From assembly GCF_039540575.1 (NCBI RefSeq), contig NZ_BAABFC010000009.1, positions 310,001 through 374,000 on the forward strand: a stretch of DNA of 64,000 nt, read 5' to 3'. Of the stretch, positions 1 through 8,462 are shown one piece after another. Source of the stretch: Pseudaeromonas paramecii. Its GTDB lineage: Bacteria > Pseudomonadota > Gammaproteobacteria > Enterobacterales > Aeromonadaceae. Below the pieces are notes generated by a model. It did not search any database. It was not told where the DNA came from and saw only the letters and a list, made by a program, of their open reading frames with translations. The stretch's first letter is position 1. Each line of letters opens with the position of its first letter. The translations under genes were made by a program, and so were the position numbers.

Positions 1-502
1 GCTTGAACAGGTCCGCCACCATGCGGCCCACGTTGCCGCCGATCTGCACCGAGGGACCTTCCCGGCCCAGTATCATGCCGGAGCTCAAGGAGAGGGAGCC
101 GCCGAAGAACTTCACCGGGATCACCCGCCACCAGCGTACCGGCCGCAGATCATCCAGCGCCCCTTCGATCTCGGGAATGCCGGAGCCGCCGGCCTCCGGA
201 GCAAACCTGTGGGTCAGGTACATGGCGATGCCGCCGAACAGGGCGCTGATGGCGAAGGCCAGCAGCCAGAGAGTCCAGCCCTCAAACTGATCGAGAAAGT
301 CGAAGCGCCGCTCGATGAGGTAGTCCGCCACAAACTCGAACGCCGCACAGATGGCCCCCGCTAGGCTGCCGGTCAGGGCGGCCAGCGCCAGTATCTTGGG
401 CGAAGTATGGTCCCGCTTGACGAAACGGCGGATCACATTGCGCAGGCGGCGTCTGCGCCGTTTGGTGTGCTGGCGCTGGCGGGCGGGGCTCATGGCGGGC
501 AT
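1..502 (-). CDS. clcA: ClC-type chloride/proton transporter, N-terminal part
   Basis: The gene reads leftwards and is cut by the left edge, so only about 167 N-terminal residues are present. The translation shows an arginine-rich cytoplasmic start, a first membrane helix (ILALAALTGSLAGAICAAF), a second helix, then the chloride-coordinating motifs GSGIPEIEG and GREGPSVQIG that define the ClC family; the second carries the gating glutamate. ClcA exchanges chloride for protons across the inner membrane and helps in acid resistance in enterobacteria. The ATG at 502 was chosen; a second ATG lies at 493. It is divergent from hemL, and clcA-hemL adjacency is also found in E. coli. Confidence 0.9.
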   Translation of the reverse strand, partial: MPAMSPARQRQHTKRRRRRLRNVIRRFVKRDHTSPKILALAALTGSLAGAICAAFEFVADYLIERRFDFLDQFEGWTLWLLAFAISALFGGIAMYLTHRFAPEAGGSGIPEIEGALDDLRPVRWWRVIPVKFFGGSLSLSSGMILGREGPSVQIGGNVGRMVADLFK

Positions 503-538
503 AAGTAACACTACTCCTGGGGCGTGTCGGGGGGCGGT

Positions 539-566
539 TTGTCGCTAACCGGCTTTTTGCTATAGT
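539..566 (+). promoter_or_regulatory. Candidate sigma-70 promoter of hemL
   Basis: TTGTCG at 539-544 and TATAGT at 561-566 are separated by 16 bp and lie about 90 bp before the hemL start. Only the hexamer match and position support this. Confidence 0.4.
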
Positions 567-652
567 CCGGGCCTATTATCGGGCAAAGCCCGCCTGGGTT
601 GAACCCTGCACCTCAGGTCATTATCCATCTGTTTTAGCCAGAGGAATCCCTA

Positions 653-1972
653 ATGAGTCTCTCCCAACCGCCCCTTCGCTCCCAACAGCTCATCAAGCAG
701 GCCCGTCAGCACATTCCCGGCGGCGTCAACTCCCCGGTCCGGGCTTTCAACGGCGTGGGCGGTACCCCCCGCTTCATCCAGCGGGCCGACGGTGCCTATC
801 TGTATGATGTGGACGGTCAGGCCTATGTGGATTACATCGGCTCCTGGGGTCCCATGCTGCTGGGCCATAACCACCCGGCCATCAAGGCAGCTGTGCTGGC
901 GGCGGTGGAACAGGGCCTGAGCTACGGTGCCCCCACCGAGGTGGAGGTGCGCATGGCCGAGACCCTCGCCCGCCTGGTGCCCTCCATGGAGATGAGCCGC
1001 ATGGTCAACTCCGGCACAGAGGCCACCATGAGCGCCATCCGCCTGGCCCGCGGCTACACGGGCCGGGACAAGTTCATCAAGTTCGAGGGCTGCTACCACG
1101 GCCACGCCGACGCCCTGCTGGTCAAAGCCGGCTCCGGCGCCCTGACCCTGGGGCAACCCAACTCCCCCGGCGTGCCGGCGGACTTCGCCAAGCACACCCT
1201 CACCTGCACCTATAACGATCTGGCCTCGGTGGCCGCGGCCTTTGCCGAATTCCCCGATGAGATCGCCTGCATCATAGTGGAGCCGGTGGCAGGCAACATG
1301 AACTGCATCCCGCCGGAGCCGGGCTTCCTGGAGGGGCTGCGCGCCTTGTGCGACCAGCACGGCGCCCTGCTGATCCTGGACGAGGTGATGACCGGTTTTC
1401 GGGTCGCCCTGGGCGGCGCCCAGGCCCACTACGGCATCAAGCCCGATCTCACCACGCTAGGCAAGATCATCGGTGGCGGCATGCCGGTGGGCGCCTTCGG
1501 CGGCCGGCGCGACATCATGGAGCAGCTGGCCCCCATCGGCCCCGTCTACCAGGCCGGCACCCTGTCCGGTAACCCGGTGGCCATGGCGGCCGGGCTGGCC
1601 ATGCTGGAGGCCATTCAGGCCCCCGGCCTCTACGAGGCACTGAACGCCAAGACCGCCCAGGTGGCTCAAGGCCTGAAGACGGCCGCCGACAAGCACGGCA
1701 TCCCCCTGACCATCACCCAGGTGGGCGGCATGTTCGGCTTCTTCTTCAGCCGCGAGGCCCACATCAGCCGCTTCGAGCAGGTGACCGCCTGCGATCTGGC
1801 CGCCTTCAAGCGCTTCTACCACCTGATGCTGGAGGCCGGCATCTACCTGGCTCCCAGCGCCTTTGAAGCCGGCTTCCTCTCCCTGGCCCACGGCGAGGCG
1901 GAGATAGCCCAGACCCTGGCCGCCGCCGACGCCGCCTTCGCCCAATTGAAGGCCGACGGCTTCGGTGCCTGA
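653..1972 (+). CDS. hemL: Glutamate-1-semialdehyde 2,1-aminomutase
   Basis: HemL converts glutamate-1-semialdehyde to 5-aminolevulinate, the last step of the C5 route to heme, in the cytoplasm. The 439-residue product has the family's full length. It shows the opening PGGVNSPVRAF, the substrate-site segment VNSGTEATMSAIRLARG and the PLP-binding lysine in TTLGKIIGGGMPVG (Lys271 by position). A GAGG ribosome site precedes the ATG by a suitable distance. It is followed 15 bp later by msrA with its own AAGGAG site, so the two may be cotranscribed. Confidence 0.97.
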   Translation: MSLSQPPLRSQQLIKQARQHIPGGVNSPVRAFNGVGGTPRFIQRADGAYLYDVDGQAYVDYIGSWGPMLLGHNHPAIKAAVLAAVEQGLSYGAPTEVEVRMAETLARLVPSMEMSRMVNSGTEATMSAIRLARGYTGRDKFIKFEGCYHGHADALLVKAGSGALTLGQPNSPGVPADFAKHTLTCTYNDLASVAAAFAEFPDEIACIIVEPVAGNMNCIPPEPGFLEGLRALCDQHGALLILDEVMTGFRVALGGAQAHYGIKPDLTTLGKIIGGGMPVGAFGGRRDIMEQLAPIGPVYQAGTLSGNPVAMAAGLAMLEAIQAPGLYEALNAKTAQVAQGLKTAADKHGIPLTITQVGGMFGFFFSREAHISRFEQVTACDLAAFKRFYHLMLEAGIYLAPSAFEAGFLSLAHGEAEIAQTLAAADAAFAQLKADGFGA

Positions 1973-1987
1973 ACCTAAGGAGATAGG

Positions 1988-2623
1988 ATGACCGACAAGA
2001 CCCAGATGATCGACGCCGCCGGCGCCCTGCCTGGCCGCACCACGCCCCTGATCCTCAGTGGCCACCACTTTGTCTCCGGCCAGCCCATGCTGCCGCCCTA
2101 CCCCGCCCATCTGGAGCGGGTCTACTTCGCCATGGGCTGCTTCTGGGGCGTGGAACGGCTGTTCTGGCAACAGCCCGGGGTGGTGGTCACCGCCGTGGGC
2201 TACCAGGGCGGCTTTACCCCGAACCCCAGCTACGAGGAGGTCTGCTCGGGCAGCACCGGCCACGCCGAGAGCGTATTGGTGCTGTTTGATCCGCAGCTGA
2301 TCGATTTTGCGGCGCTGCTCAAGCTGTTCTGGGAGCAGCATGATCCCGCCCAGGGCATGGGTCAGGGCGCCGATATCGGTACCCAGTACCGCTCGGTGAT
2401 CTTCACCACATGTGCCGCCCAGCAGGCCGCCGCCGAGGCCAGCCGCGCCGCCTATGCTCAGGCCATGGCCGCCGCCGGGGATGGCCGCACCATCACCACC
2501 CAGATAATCCCGGCGCCGGACTTCTACTTTGCCGAGGAGTATCACCAGCAGTACCTGGCCAAGAATCCCGGTGGCTACTGCGGTCTGGGCGGTATCGGCG
2601 TCTGCCTGCCGCCACAGGCGTAA
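1988..2623 (+). CDS. msrA: Peptide-methionine (S)-S-oxide reductase
   Basis: MsrA repairs the S-epimer of methionine sulfoxide in proteins and free methionine, using thioredoxin as reductant. The 211-residue product matches the length of E. coli MsrA, with an N-terminal extension of about 45 residues before the catalytic GCFWG motif (nucleophilic Cys51). Other visible family signatures are TAVGYQGG, STGHAESV and FWEQHDP. A strong AAGGAG lies just before the ATG. It follows hemL closely and probably shares its transcript. Confidence 0.96.
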   Translation: MTDKTQMIDAAGALPGRTTPLILSGHHFVSGQPMLPPYPAHLERVYFAMGCFWGVERLFWQQPGVVVTAVGYQGGFTPNPSYEEVCSGSTGHAESVLVLFDPQLIDFAALLKLFWEQHDPAQGMGQGADIGTQYRSVIFTTCAAQQAAAEASRAAYAQAMAAAGDGRTITTQIIPAPDFYFAEEYHQQYLAKNPGGYCGLGGIGVCLPPQA

Positions 2624-2758
2624 CGTCCGCCAGCAAATGTTCCCCGGCGACGCGGTCCCTCCGACTCGCCGGGCGGCCATGCCCGCTAGGCGCGGCTATG
2701 CTCAAGCCATCTTATTTGCCCTGAACCCGAGGTCGCCCTGCCATGGGATTTACCGCCA

Positions 2759-3661
2759 ATGCACCTTGATCTCGCCACCCTGAGCAACCGTGGCCCCCGG
2801 CTGCGCCTCGCCTTGCTGGCCCTCACCATGCTGGCCTTTGCCGGTAACTCCCTGCTGTGCCGGCTGGCCCTGCAATCCGGCGGCCTGGATCCGGCGGACT
2901 TCACCCTGCTGCGCCTGGCCTCCGGCGCCCTGATACTCAGCCTGCTGGTGCGCCTGCGGGAGGGCGGTCAGCGCCGCTTAACCGGCAGCCTGGCCGGCGC
3001 CCTCTGGCTGCTGGCCTATGCCGGGGGCTTCTCCTTTGCCTACCTGAGCCTGGGGGCCGCCAGCGGCGCTCTGCTGCTGTTCGGCGCCGTCCAGGGCACC
3101 ATGCTGCTGGCCGGTCTGGCCCGGGGAGAGATCTTGGGATGGCGACAATGGCTGGGGGTCTGCCTGGCCATCGCCGGTCTGGTGGTGTTGTTGATGCCCG
3201 GGCTGCAGGCCCCGCCCCTGCCCAGCGCCCTGCTGATGCTGGGGGCCGGGGTGGCGTGGGGCGGCTACTCATTGCGTGGCCGTCACGCCCGGGATCCCCT
3301 GGCGGCCACTGCCGGCAACTTCCTGCTGGCCACCCCTTTGGCCCTGCTGCTCTGCCTGCTGCTGCGCCAGGGGCCCCTGCCGGCGGGAGCCGGCCTCATC
3401 TACGCCCTGCTCTCCGGCGCCCTGGCCTCCGGCCTGGGATATGCCCTCTGGTATGCCCTGCTGCCACGGCTGCCGGCCACCCAGGCCGCCACCGTCCAGC
3501 TGAGTGTGCCGCCCCTGGCGGCGCTGGGCGCCGTCCTGCTGCTGGGTGAGCCGTTGGGAGGCCGCCTGCTGCTGAGCGCCCTGGCCATCCTGGGTGGCAT
3601 CGCCCTGGTGATCCGCGCGCCAGCCAGGCATGCTGATACTCAGTCCACATCCCGTCCCTAG
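2759..3661 (+). CDS. EamA/DMT-superfamily inner-membrane transporter
   Basis: This 300-residue protein consists of about ten hydrophobic helices in two repeats of five, the layout of EamA (DUF6) drug/metabolite transporters. The first repeat opens with LRLALLALTMLAFAGNSLLCR and the second half contains GVAWGGYSLRGR and a final LSALAILGGIALVI helix. Members usually export metabolites or amino acids; nothing in the sequence identifies the substrate. The ATG at 2759 was taken because the short polar lead into helix 1 is typical. It stands between msrA and a GNAT gene. Confidence 0.85.
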   Translation: MHLDLATLSNRGPRLRLALLALTMLAFAGNSLLCRLALQSGGLDPADFTLLRLASGALILSLLVRLREGGQRRLTGSLAGALWLLAYAGGFSFAYLSLGAASGALLLFGAVQGTMLLAGLARGEILGWRQWLGVCLAIAGLVVLLMPGLQAPPLPSALLMLGAGVAWGGYSLRGRHARDPLAATAGNFLLATPLALLLCLLLRQGPLPAGAGLIYALLSGALASGLGYALWYALLPRLPATQAATVQLSVPPLAALGAVLLLGEPLGGRLLLSALAILGGIALVIRAPARHADTQSTSRP

Positions 3662-3705
3662 TTTCCGGCCCCCCGCCTAACCGCCGGCCTCCCGAGGAGT
3701 TCTGC

Positions 3706-4194
3706 ATGCCCCCTTGCGCTCATTCCCCTGTCGTACCGCCGCTGCGCCTGCGTCAGGCCAGCCTGGCCGACGGCCCGCAGCTGGCCCGCCTGGCGACCCA
3801 GCTGGGCTATCCCAGCACCGAAGAGCAGATGGCCCGCCGCCTGACCGCCCTGCTGCCGCGCGCCGATCATTGGCTCGGTGTGGCCGAGGCCGGGGAACCG
3901 GGACAGGTGGTGGCCTGGCTGCACGCCAGCCTGGTGTGCGCTCTGGAGTCGGATCCCCATGCCGAGATCCTGGGGCTGGTGGTGGACGAACAGTGCCGCG
4001 GTCAAGGCATTGGCCAGCAACTGGTGACGGCCGCCAGCCACTGGGCCCGCGGCCAGGGCATGGAGCGCCTCTGGGTGCGGTCCAATCTCGTGCGCCAGCA
4101 GGCCCACCACTTCTACCGGCGCCTGGGCTTTACCGACCTCAAGGCCCAGCAGGTGTTCGGCCTGCGCCTCAATGAGGCCGGCTCAGCGGCATAA
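3706..4194 (+). CDS. GNAT-family N-acetyltransferase
   Basis: A 162-residue protein with the GNAT fold signatures: an N-terminal LRLRQASLADGPQLARLA strand-helix, the acetyl-CoA pyrophosphate loop in LGLVVDEQCRGQGIGQQLV (R/Q-x-x-G-x-G/A type) and a C-terminal HFYRRLGFTD. The substrate cannot be read from the sequence. It starts 44 bp after the DMT transporter, possibly in the same transcript, with GAGG before the ATG. Confidence 0.85.
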   Translation: MPPCAHSPVVPPLRLRQASLADGPQLARLATQLGYPSTEEQMARRLTALLPRADHWLGVAEAGEPGQVVAWLHASLVCALESDPHAEILGLVVDEQCRGQGIGQQLVTAASHWARGQGMERLWVRSNLVRQQAHHFYRRLGFTDLKAQQVFGLRLNEAGSAA

Positions 4195-4314
4195 CCCTGC
4201 CCTTGCTCCGTGTTTGTTGATCCAATGGGAGCCTATACTGAGTCGTCTAGCCCGCCCTGTGCGGTTTATCGGACCCGGTCCCGCAACACCGGGCCCTCAA
4301 AACAAGGAGCATTC

Positions 4315-4815
4315 ATGAGCACCATTACCCTGCAAGGCAATCCCGTCGAGGTAGCCGGTCAATTCCCCGCCGCCGGTCAAGCCGCCAAGCCCTTTAGCCT
4401 GGTGAACAAGGATCTGGCGGACGTGGGTCTGGGCGACTTTGCCGGCCAGCGCAAGATCCTCAACATCTTCCCCAGCGTGGACACCCCGGTCTGCGCCGCC
4501 TCGGTACGCAAGTTCAACGAGCAGGCCAGTGCCCTGACCAATACGGTGGTGCTGTGCATCTCCGCCGACCTGCCCTTCGCCCAGGCCCGCTTCTGTGGCG
4601 CCGAAGGGCTGGACAAGGTGGTCAGCCTCTCCACCCTGCGTGGCGCCGCCTTCCTGGCCGACTACGGCGTGGCCATTGCCAGCGGCCCGCTGGTGGGCCT
4701 GGCCGCCCGGGCCGTGGTGGTGCTGGATGAGCAGGACAAGGTGATCTACAGCCAGCTGGTGTCTGAGGTGACCGAAGAGCCGGACTACGCCGCCGCCCTG
4801 GCCGCCCTGGCCTGA
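4315..4815 (+). CDS. tpx: Thiol peroxidase (atypical 2-Cys peroxiredoxin)
   Basis: Tpx reduces alkyl and hydrogen peroxides using thioredoxin. The 166-residue product carries the peroxidatic cysteine in PSVDTPVCAASVRKF (Cys60) and the resolving cysteine in FAQARFCGAEG (Cys94), at the family's spacing. The frame is open from 4210, but the ATG at 4315 was chosen because it has AAGGAG at the right distance and gives the usual N-terminus MSTITLQGNPVEV. A TATACT hexamer at 4234-4239 may be the -10 box. A strong terminator follows at once. Confidence 0.96.
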   Translation: MSTITLQGNPVEVAGQFPAAGQAAKPFSLVNKDLADVGLGDFAGQRKILNIFPSVDTPVCAASVRKFNEQASALTNTVVLCISADLPFAQARFCGAEGLDKVVSLSTLRGAAFLADYGVAIASGPLVGLAARAVVVLDEQDKVIYSQLVSEVTEEPDYAAALAALA

Positions 4816-4832
4816 TAAGCTCAGCGCCCAGC

Positions 4833-4858
4833 AAAAAGGCTCCCAAGGGAGCCTTTTT
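4833..4858 (+). terminator. Rho-independent terminator after tpx
   Basis: The arms AAAAAGGCTCCC and GGGAGCCTTTTT enclose a 2-base loop and end in a T-run, 17 bases after the tpx stop. The A-rich upstream arm means it may also stop transcription from the minus strand, where the next gene ends at 4889. Confidence 0.9.
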
Positions 4859-4888
4859 TATTGCCAGCACGGCATCACACAACCGTCA

Positions 4889-5449
4889 TCAGAACTCGTT
4901 GGACAGGGCCTTGTAACCGCGCACCAGATCGATGTTGGTGTGGGCCACGTCTTCGGAGAATTCGGTGGCATCGGCGGTGACCCGGGGAATGGTCTCCAGA
5001 TCGGTCTGCGGGCCGATGCGGGTGGTGGACGGCACATAGAAGCCGGGGGGCAGATCGCAGCCGTCCACCACGGCGTTGTGGCGCACCACGCAACCTTCGC
5101 CAATCTTGCAGTTGAACAGCACGCTGTTGAAGCCCAGGAACACCTTGTCCCCCACTTCACAGGGACCGTGGACGATGGAGCGGTGGGCGATGGAGCTGAA
5201 CTCGCCTATGGTCACGGCACCGCCAGACTTGGAGTGGATCACCACCCCGTCCTGGATGTTGGAGTTGGCGCCTATGACGATGGGCTCCATTTCGCCGTGC
5301 TCATCCACCTCGTCGGCGCGGATCACCACGTAGGGCCCCACAAACACATTTTCCTTGATGATGACCTTGCCACAGATGATGGCGGTCTTGTCGACGTAGG
5401 CAGACTCGTGGATCACCGGCTGATGGCCGGAAGGGTTCTTGCGTATCAT
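4889..5449 (-). CDS. Gamma-carbonic-anhydrase-like hexapeptide-repeat protein
   Basis: A 186-residue left-handed beta-helix protein built of hexapeptide repeats (for example VDKTAIICGKVIIKENVFVG). The three zinc-ligand histidines of gamma carbonic anhydrases are present: His in GVVIHSKSGG, and the pair in SIAHRSIVHGPC spaced five residues apart. It may therefore hydrate CO2, but many bacterial homologues lack proven activity and some are annotated as acetyltransferases. The start is preceded by AGGAC. It is on the minus strand downstream of dat, about 130 bp away, with hairpins between them. Confidence 0.82.
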   Translation of the reverse strand: MIRKNPSGHQPVIHESAYVDKTAIICGKVIIKENVFVGPYVVIRADEVDEHGEMEPIVIGANSNIQDGVVIHSKSGGAVTIGEFSSIAHRSIVHGPCEVGDKVFLGFNSVLFNCKIGEGCVVRHNAVVDGCDLPPGFYVPSTTRIGPQTDLETIPRVTADATEFSEDVAHTNIDLVRGYKALSNEF

Positions 5450-5482
5450 CTTGCTGCTGTCCTTTTTAGGGGAGGGAAGCCG

Positions 5483-5540
5483 CCGCCCGACAGGTCAGTG
5501 GGCGACGGCAACTCAGCTTACGCCTCCCCTGCGGAGGGGA
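5483..5540 (-). other. Two hairpins between dat and the carbonic-anhydrase-like gene
   Basis: Two inverted repeats lie downstream of dat: CCGCCGCCC/GGGCGACGG with one mismatch, and CTCCCCT/AGGGGAG with a 4-base loop. Neither is followed by a T-run on the minus strand. They may be weak terminators or RNA-stabilising structures. Confidence 0.35.
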
Positions 5541-5578
5541 GAAGCCAAAACTGGTCTATCCCCTTCTCCACATGGGTA

Positions 5579-6439
5579 TTACCCTTGGGTGGACTGCTCG
5601 GCCAGTTGCAGATAGCGCTGGCGCAGACGCAAGGAGACAGGCCCCGGTTTGCCATCACCAATGGTCTGACCATCTATGCTCACCACAGGCCACACCACTG
5701 TCGTGGCGGAGCTGATGAAAGCCTCCTTGGCGGCCAGGGCTTCGGCGATGGTGAAGGCCCGCTCCTCCACCTTGATGCCGCCATCGGCCGCCAGCTGCAT
5801 CAGCGCCTGGCGGGTGATGCCGTGCAGTATGTCGTTGCTCAAGGGTCGGGTCACCACGGTACCGTCGGCGGTGACGATATAGGCGTTGCTGGAGCTGCCC
5901 TCGGTGACGAAGCCATCCTCCACCAGCCAGGCGTCATCGGCGCCACGGGCGTGGGCCAACTCCTTGGCCAGACAAGGGGCCAGCAACTGGACCGTCTTGA
6001 TGTCGCGGCGATGCCAGCGAATGTCCGGCAGGCTCACCACGTGGATGCCGGCACTGGCCTGGGGTGCATCCTTGAGCGGCCTGGCCTGGGTGAACAGCAG
6101 CAGGGTGGGCGACAGATCCGCCGGGGCGCAGAAGTCCCGATCGCCGGCACTGCCACGGGTCAGCTGCAGGTAGATGCCGCCTTCATGCAACTGGTTGCGG
6201 ATCAGCAGCTCTTGGTGAATGTCCCGCAGCTGCTGCTCGCTCACCGGCAGTGTCAGTCCCAGCTCGGTACAGGAGCGCTGCAGGCGGGCAAAGTGGCCGG
6301 CAAAGTCGATGAGCTTGCTGTTCAGCACGGCGGTGACTTCGTAGACGGCATCGGCGAACAGGAAGCCGCGATCAAACACCGAGACCTGGGCCCGGTGCTC
6401 TTCCAGATAGCGGCCATTGAGATAAACGATACGGGTCAT
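5579..6439 (-). CDS. dat: D-amino-acid aminotransferase (class IV PLP)
   Basis: The 286-residue product matches D-alanine aminotransferases: opening RIVYLNGRYLEEHRAQVSVFDRGF, the PLP lysine region WHRRDIKTVQLLAPCLAK, and the cofactor-phosphate segment EGSSSNAYIV. Such enzymes move the amino group between D-alanine, D-glutamate and other D-amino acids. The frame is open from 6493, but the ATG at 6439 has AAGGAA upstream and gives the family N-terminus. It lies 31 bp after dgcA in the arm dgcN-dgcA-dat, which points to D-amino-acid catabolism or interconversion rather than branched-chain metabolism. Confidence 0.85.
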   Translation of the reverse strand: MTRIVYLNGRYLEEHRAQVSVFDRGFLFADAVYEVTAVLNSKLIDFAGHFARLQRSCTELGLTLPVSEQQLRDIHQELLIRNQLHEGGIYLQLTRGSAGDRDFCAPADLSPTLLLFTQARPLKDAPQASAGIHVVSLPDIRWHRRDIKTVQLLAPCLAKELAHARGADDAWLVEDGFVTEGSSSNAYIVTADGTVVTRPLSNDILHGITRQALMQLAADGGIKVEERAFTIAEALAAKEAFISSATTVVWPVVSIDGQTIGDGKPGPVSLRLRQRYLQLAEQSTQG

Positions 6440-6470
6440 GATGAAATTCCTTCTTGTTGGTGGCGATGGC

Positions 6471-7448
6471 CTAGCCCCACAGGGCGGCCTCACAGGGTTG
6501 CATCAGGGCGCCGTCGTAGGCGAACCCATCGGGGCGGTCGGTGGCCAACAGCAGGGGGCCGTCCAGATCCACCACCCGCACCCCCTGGGCCAGCACGAAG
6601 GCCGGCGCCATGGCCAAGGAGGTGGCCAGCATGCAGCCCACCATGATCCCCAGCCCCGCCGCCTCGGCCTCGGCCTTGAGGGCCAGGGCCTCGGTGAGGC
6701 CGCCGGTCTTGTCGGTCTTGATGTTGATGAGATCATAGCTGCCCAGCACGGCCGGCAGGCTGCTGCGATCGTGGCACGACTCGTCGGCACACAGGGGGAT
6801 GGGACGCGGCAGGGTCGCCAGCAGCGCCTCCTGCCCGGCGGGCAGGGGCTGCTCTATCATCGCCACCCCCAGGGTGGCCAGCTCAGGCACCAGCTCCCGG
6901 TACAGAACCTCATCCCAGCCCTCGTTGGCATCGACGATGATCCGCGCCTCGGGGGCGCCGCGGCGCACCGCCGCAACCCGGGCCAGATCCCCGGCCCCGG
7001 CGAGTTTGAGCTTGAGCAAGGGGCGCCAGGCATGCTGGCGGGCCACCGCTTCCATGGCCTCTGGCGTGTCCACCGACAGGGTGTAGGCACACACCTGGGG
7101 GGCCGGCGCACTCAGGCCGGTCCGTTGCCAGATCCGCTGCCCCGACTGCTTGCACTCCAGATCCCACAGGGCGCAATCGATGGCATTGCGGGCGGCGCCG
7201 GCGGGCAGCCGCTGTTGCAGCGCCTGCCGACTGAGGCCCTGTTCCAGGGCCGGCAGCAGTTCGGCGATCTCCGCCATCACCCCCTCGACGGTTTCACCGT
7301 AGCGGGCGTAGGGCACACACTCCCCCCGCCCCACGGCGGCCCCGTCCGTCAGTTCCACCACCACCACCCGGGCCTCGGTGCGGGCCCCACGGCTGATGAC
7401 GAAGCGGCCGGCGATGGGCCAGGACTCTTCAAATACCCTTGCCTGCAT
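6471..7448 (-). CDS. dgcA: Enolase-superfamily epimerase, N-acetyl-D-glutamate racemase type
   Basis: A 325-residue member of the muconate lactonizing subgroup of the enolase superfamily. Visible catalytic parts are the KxK motif in LLKLKLAGAG, metal ligands in VDANEGW, MIEQPLP and CADESCHD, and the second lysine in NIKTDKTGG. By sequence alone it could be an L-Ala-D/L-Glu epimerase. Its pairing with a DUF1611 gene matches the reported DgcN-DgcA pair of marine bacteria, in which D-glutamate is N-acetylated, racemised and reused as L-glutamate. It starts 9 bp after dgcN, so translation is probably linked. Confidence 0.82.
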   Translation of the reverse strand: MQARVFEESWPIAGRFVISRGARTEARVVVVELTDGAAVGRGECVPYARYGETVEGVMAEIAELLPALEQGLSRQALQQRLPAGAARNAIDCALWDLECKQSGQRIWQRTGLSAPAPQVCAYTLSVDTPEAMEAVARQHAWRPLLKLKLAGAGDLARVAAVRRGAPEARIIVDANEGWDEVLYRELVPELATLGVAMIEQPLPAGQEALLATLPRPIPLCADESCHDRSSLPAVLGSYDLINIKTDKTGGLTEALALKAEAEAAGLGIMVGCMLATSLAMAPAFVLAQGVRVVDLDGPLLLATDRPDGFAYDGALMQPCEAALWG

Positions 7449-7457
7449 GGCGTCTCC

Positions 7458-8462
7458 TTACAGGGCGTCTATGATGCGATCCACACCCTGGCGAACCGGA
7501 TCGACGGTGGGCAAGCCGAACTTGGCCTCAATCTCGGCCAGCAGGGCCAGGGCCTCGGCCTCGGCCAGCTTGGCGGTGTTCACCGAGATGCCGACGAAGC
7601 AGGCGGCCGGGTTGGTCAGCCGGGCGGTGAGCAGGTTGGCGGCCATGCAGGTCTCCAGATCCGGCACGGCGTACTCGGGCAGGCCGCGCATGTGGCTGCG
7701 GGTGGGTTCGTGGCACAGCACCAGGGCATCGGGCTGGGCACCGTGAATCAGGCCCGTGGTCACCCCGGCGAAGGAGGGGTGGAACAGGGAGCCCTGCCCT
7801 TCGATGAGATCCCAATGGTCGGCGTCGTTTTCCGGGCTCAGCCACTCCACGGCACCGGAGACGAAGTCGGAGACCACGCAGTCCACGCTGACCCCGGCGC
7901 CGCTGATGAGGATGCCGGTCTGGCCGGTGGCCCGGAAGGTGGCCTTCATGCCGCGCTCCTGCATGGCCTTCTCCAGGGCCAGGGCGGTGTACATCTTGCC
8001 GCAAGAGCAGTCGGTGCCCACCGGCAGCAACCGCTTGCCGGCCCGCTTGCGACCATTGGCCACGGCGAAGGTGCGGGTGGGATGACGCACATCGAACAGG
8101 GCACGGCCCAGGCGGTCGGCGGTTTCCTTCAGCTCAGGCACGTCGGACAGGCGGTTGTGCAAGCCGGCGGCCAGATCCATGCCCAGCTCCAGGGCCTCCT
8201 TCAGCAGGGCGATCCAGCCCGGGGCTATGATGCCGCCGCGGTTGGCCACGCCGATCACCAGGGTGCGGGCACCGGCGGCCCAGGCCTCGGCCAGGCTCAT
8301 CTCCGGCAGGCCACAGTCGGCCTGGCAACCCGGCAGGCTCAGCTGGCCGACACACAGATGGGGGCGCCACTGCTTGATCCCCAGGGCCACCTTGGCGGCC
8401 AGGGCATCGGGGGCATCGCCCAGAAACAGGAGGTAGGGTTGCGGGATGATGGACTCACTCAT
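7458..8462 (-). CDS. dgcN: DUF1611 protein, D-glutamate N-acetyltransferase type
   Basis: A 334-residue DUF1611 protein with a P-loop-like GTDCSCGKMYTA in the C-terminal domain and conserved stretches LIEGQGSLFHPSFAGVT and LVLCHEPTRSHMRG. Homologues were described as DgcN, which N-acetylates D-glutamate for DgcA to racemise; before that the family had no function. The assignment rests on the dgcA neighbour. It is the first gene of a three-gene minus-strand arm and faces a long divergent intergenic region. Its start ATG at 8462 is preceded by AAGGAG. Confidence 0.8.
   Translation of the reverse strand: MSESIIPQPYLLFLGDAPDALAAKVALGIKQWRPHLCVGQLSLPGCQADCGLPEMSLAEAWAAGARTLVIGVANRGGIIAPGWIALLKEALELGMDLAAGLHNRLSDVPELKETADRLGRALFDVRHPTRTFAVANGRKRAGKRLLPVGTDCSCGKMYTALALEKAMQERGMKATFRATGQTGILISGAGVSVDCVVSDFVSGAVEWLSPENDADHWDLIEGQGSLFHPSFAGVTTGLIHGAQPDALVLCHEPTRSHMRGLPEYAVPDLETCMAANLLTARLTNPAACFVGISVNTAKLAEAEALALLAEIEAKFGLPTVDPVRQGVDRIIDAL

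Noticed and set aside
1457..2680. Long minus-strand frame opposite hemL and msrA
   Set aside because: Gly/Ala/His-rich shadow with no family match.
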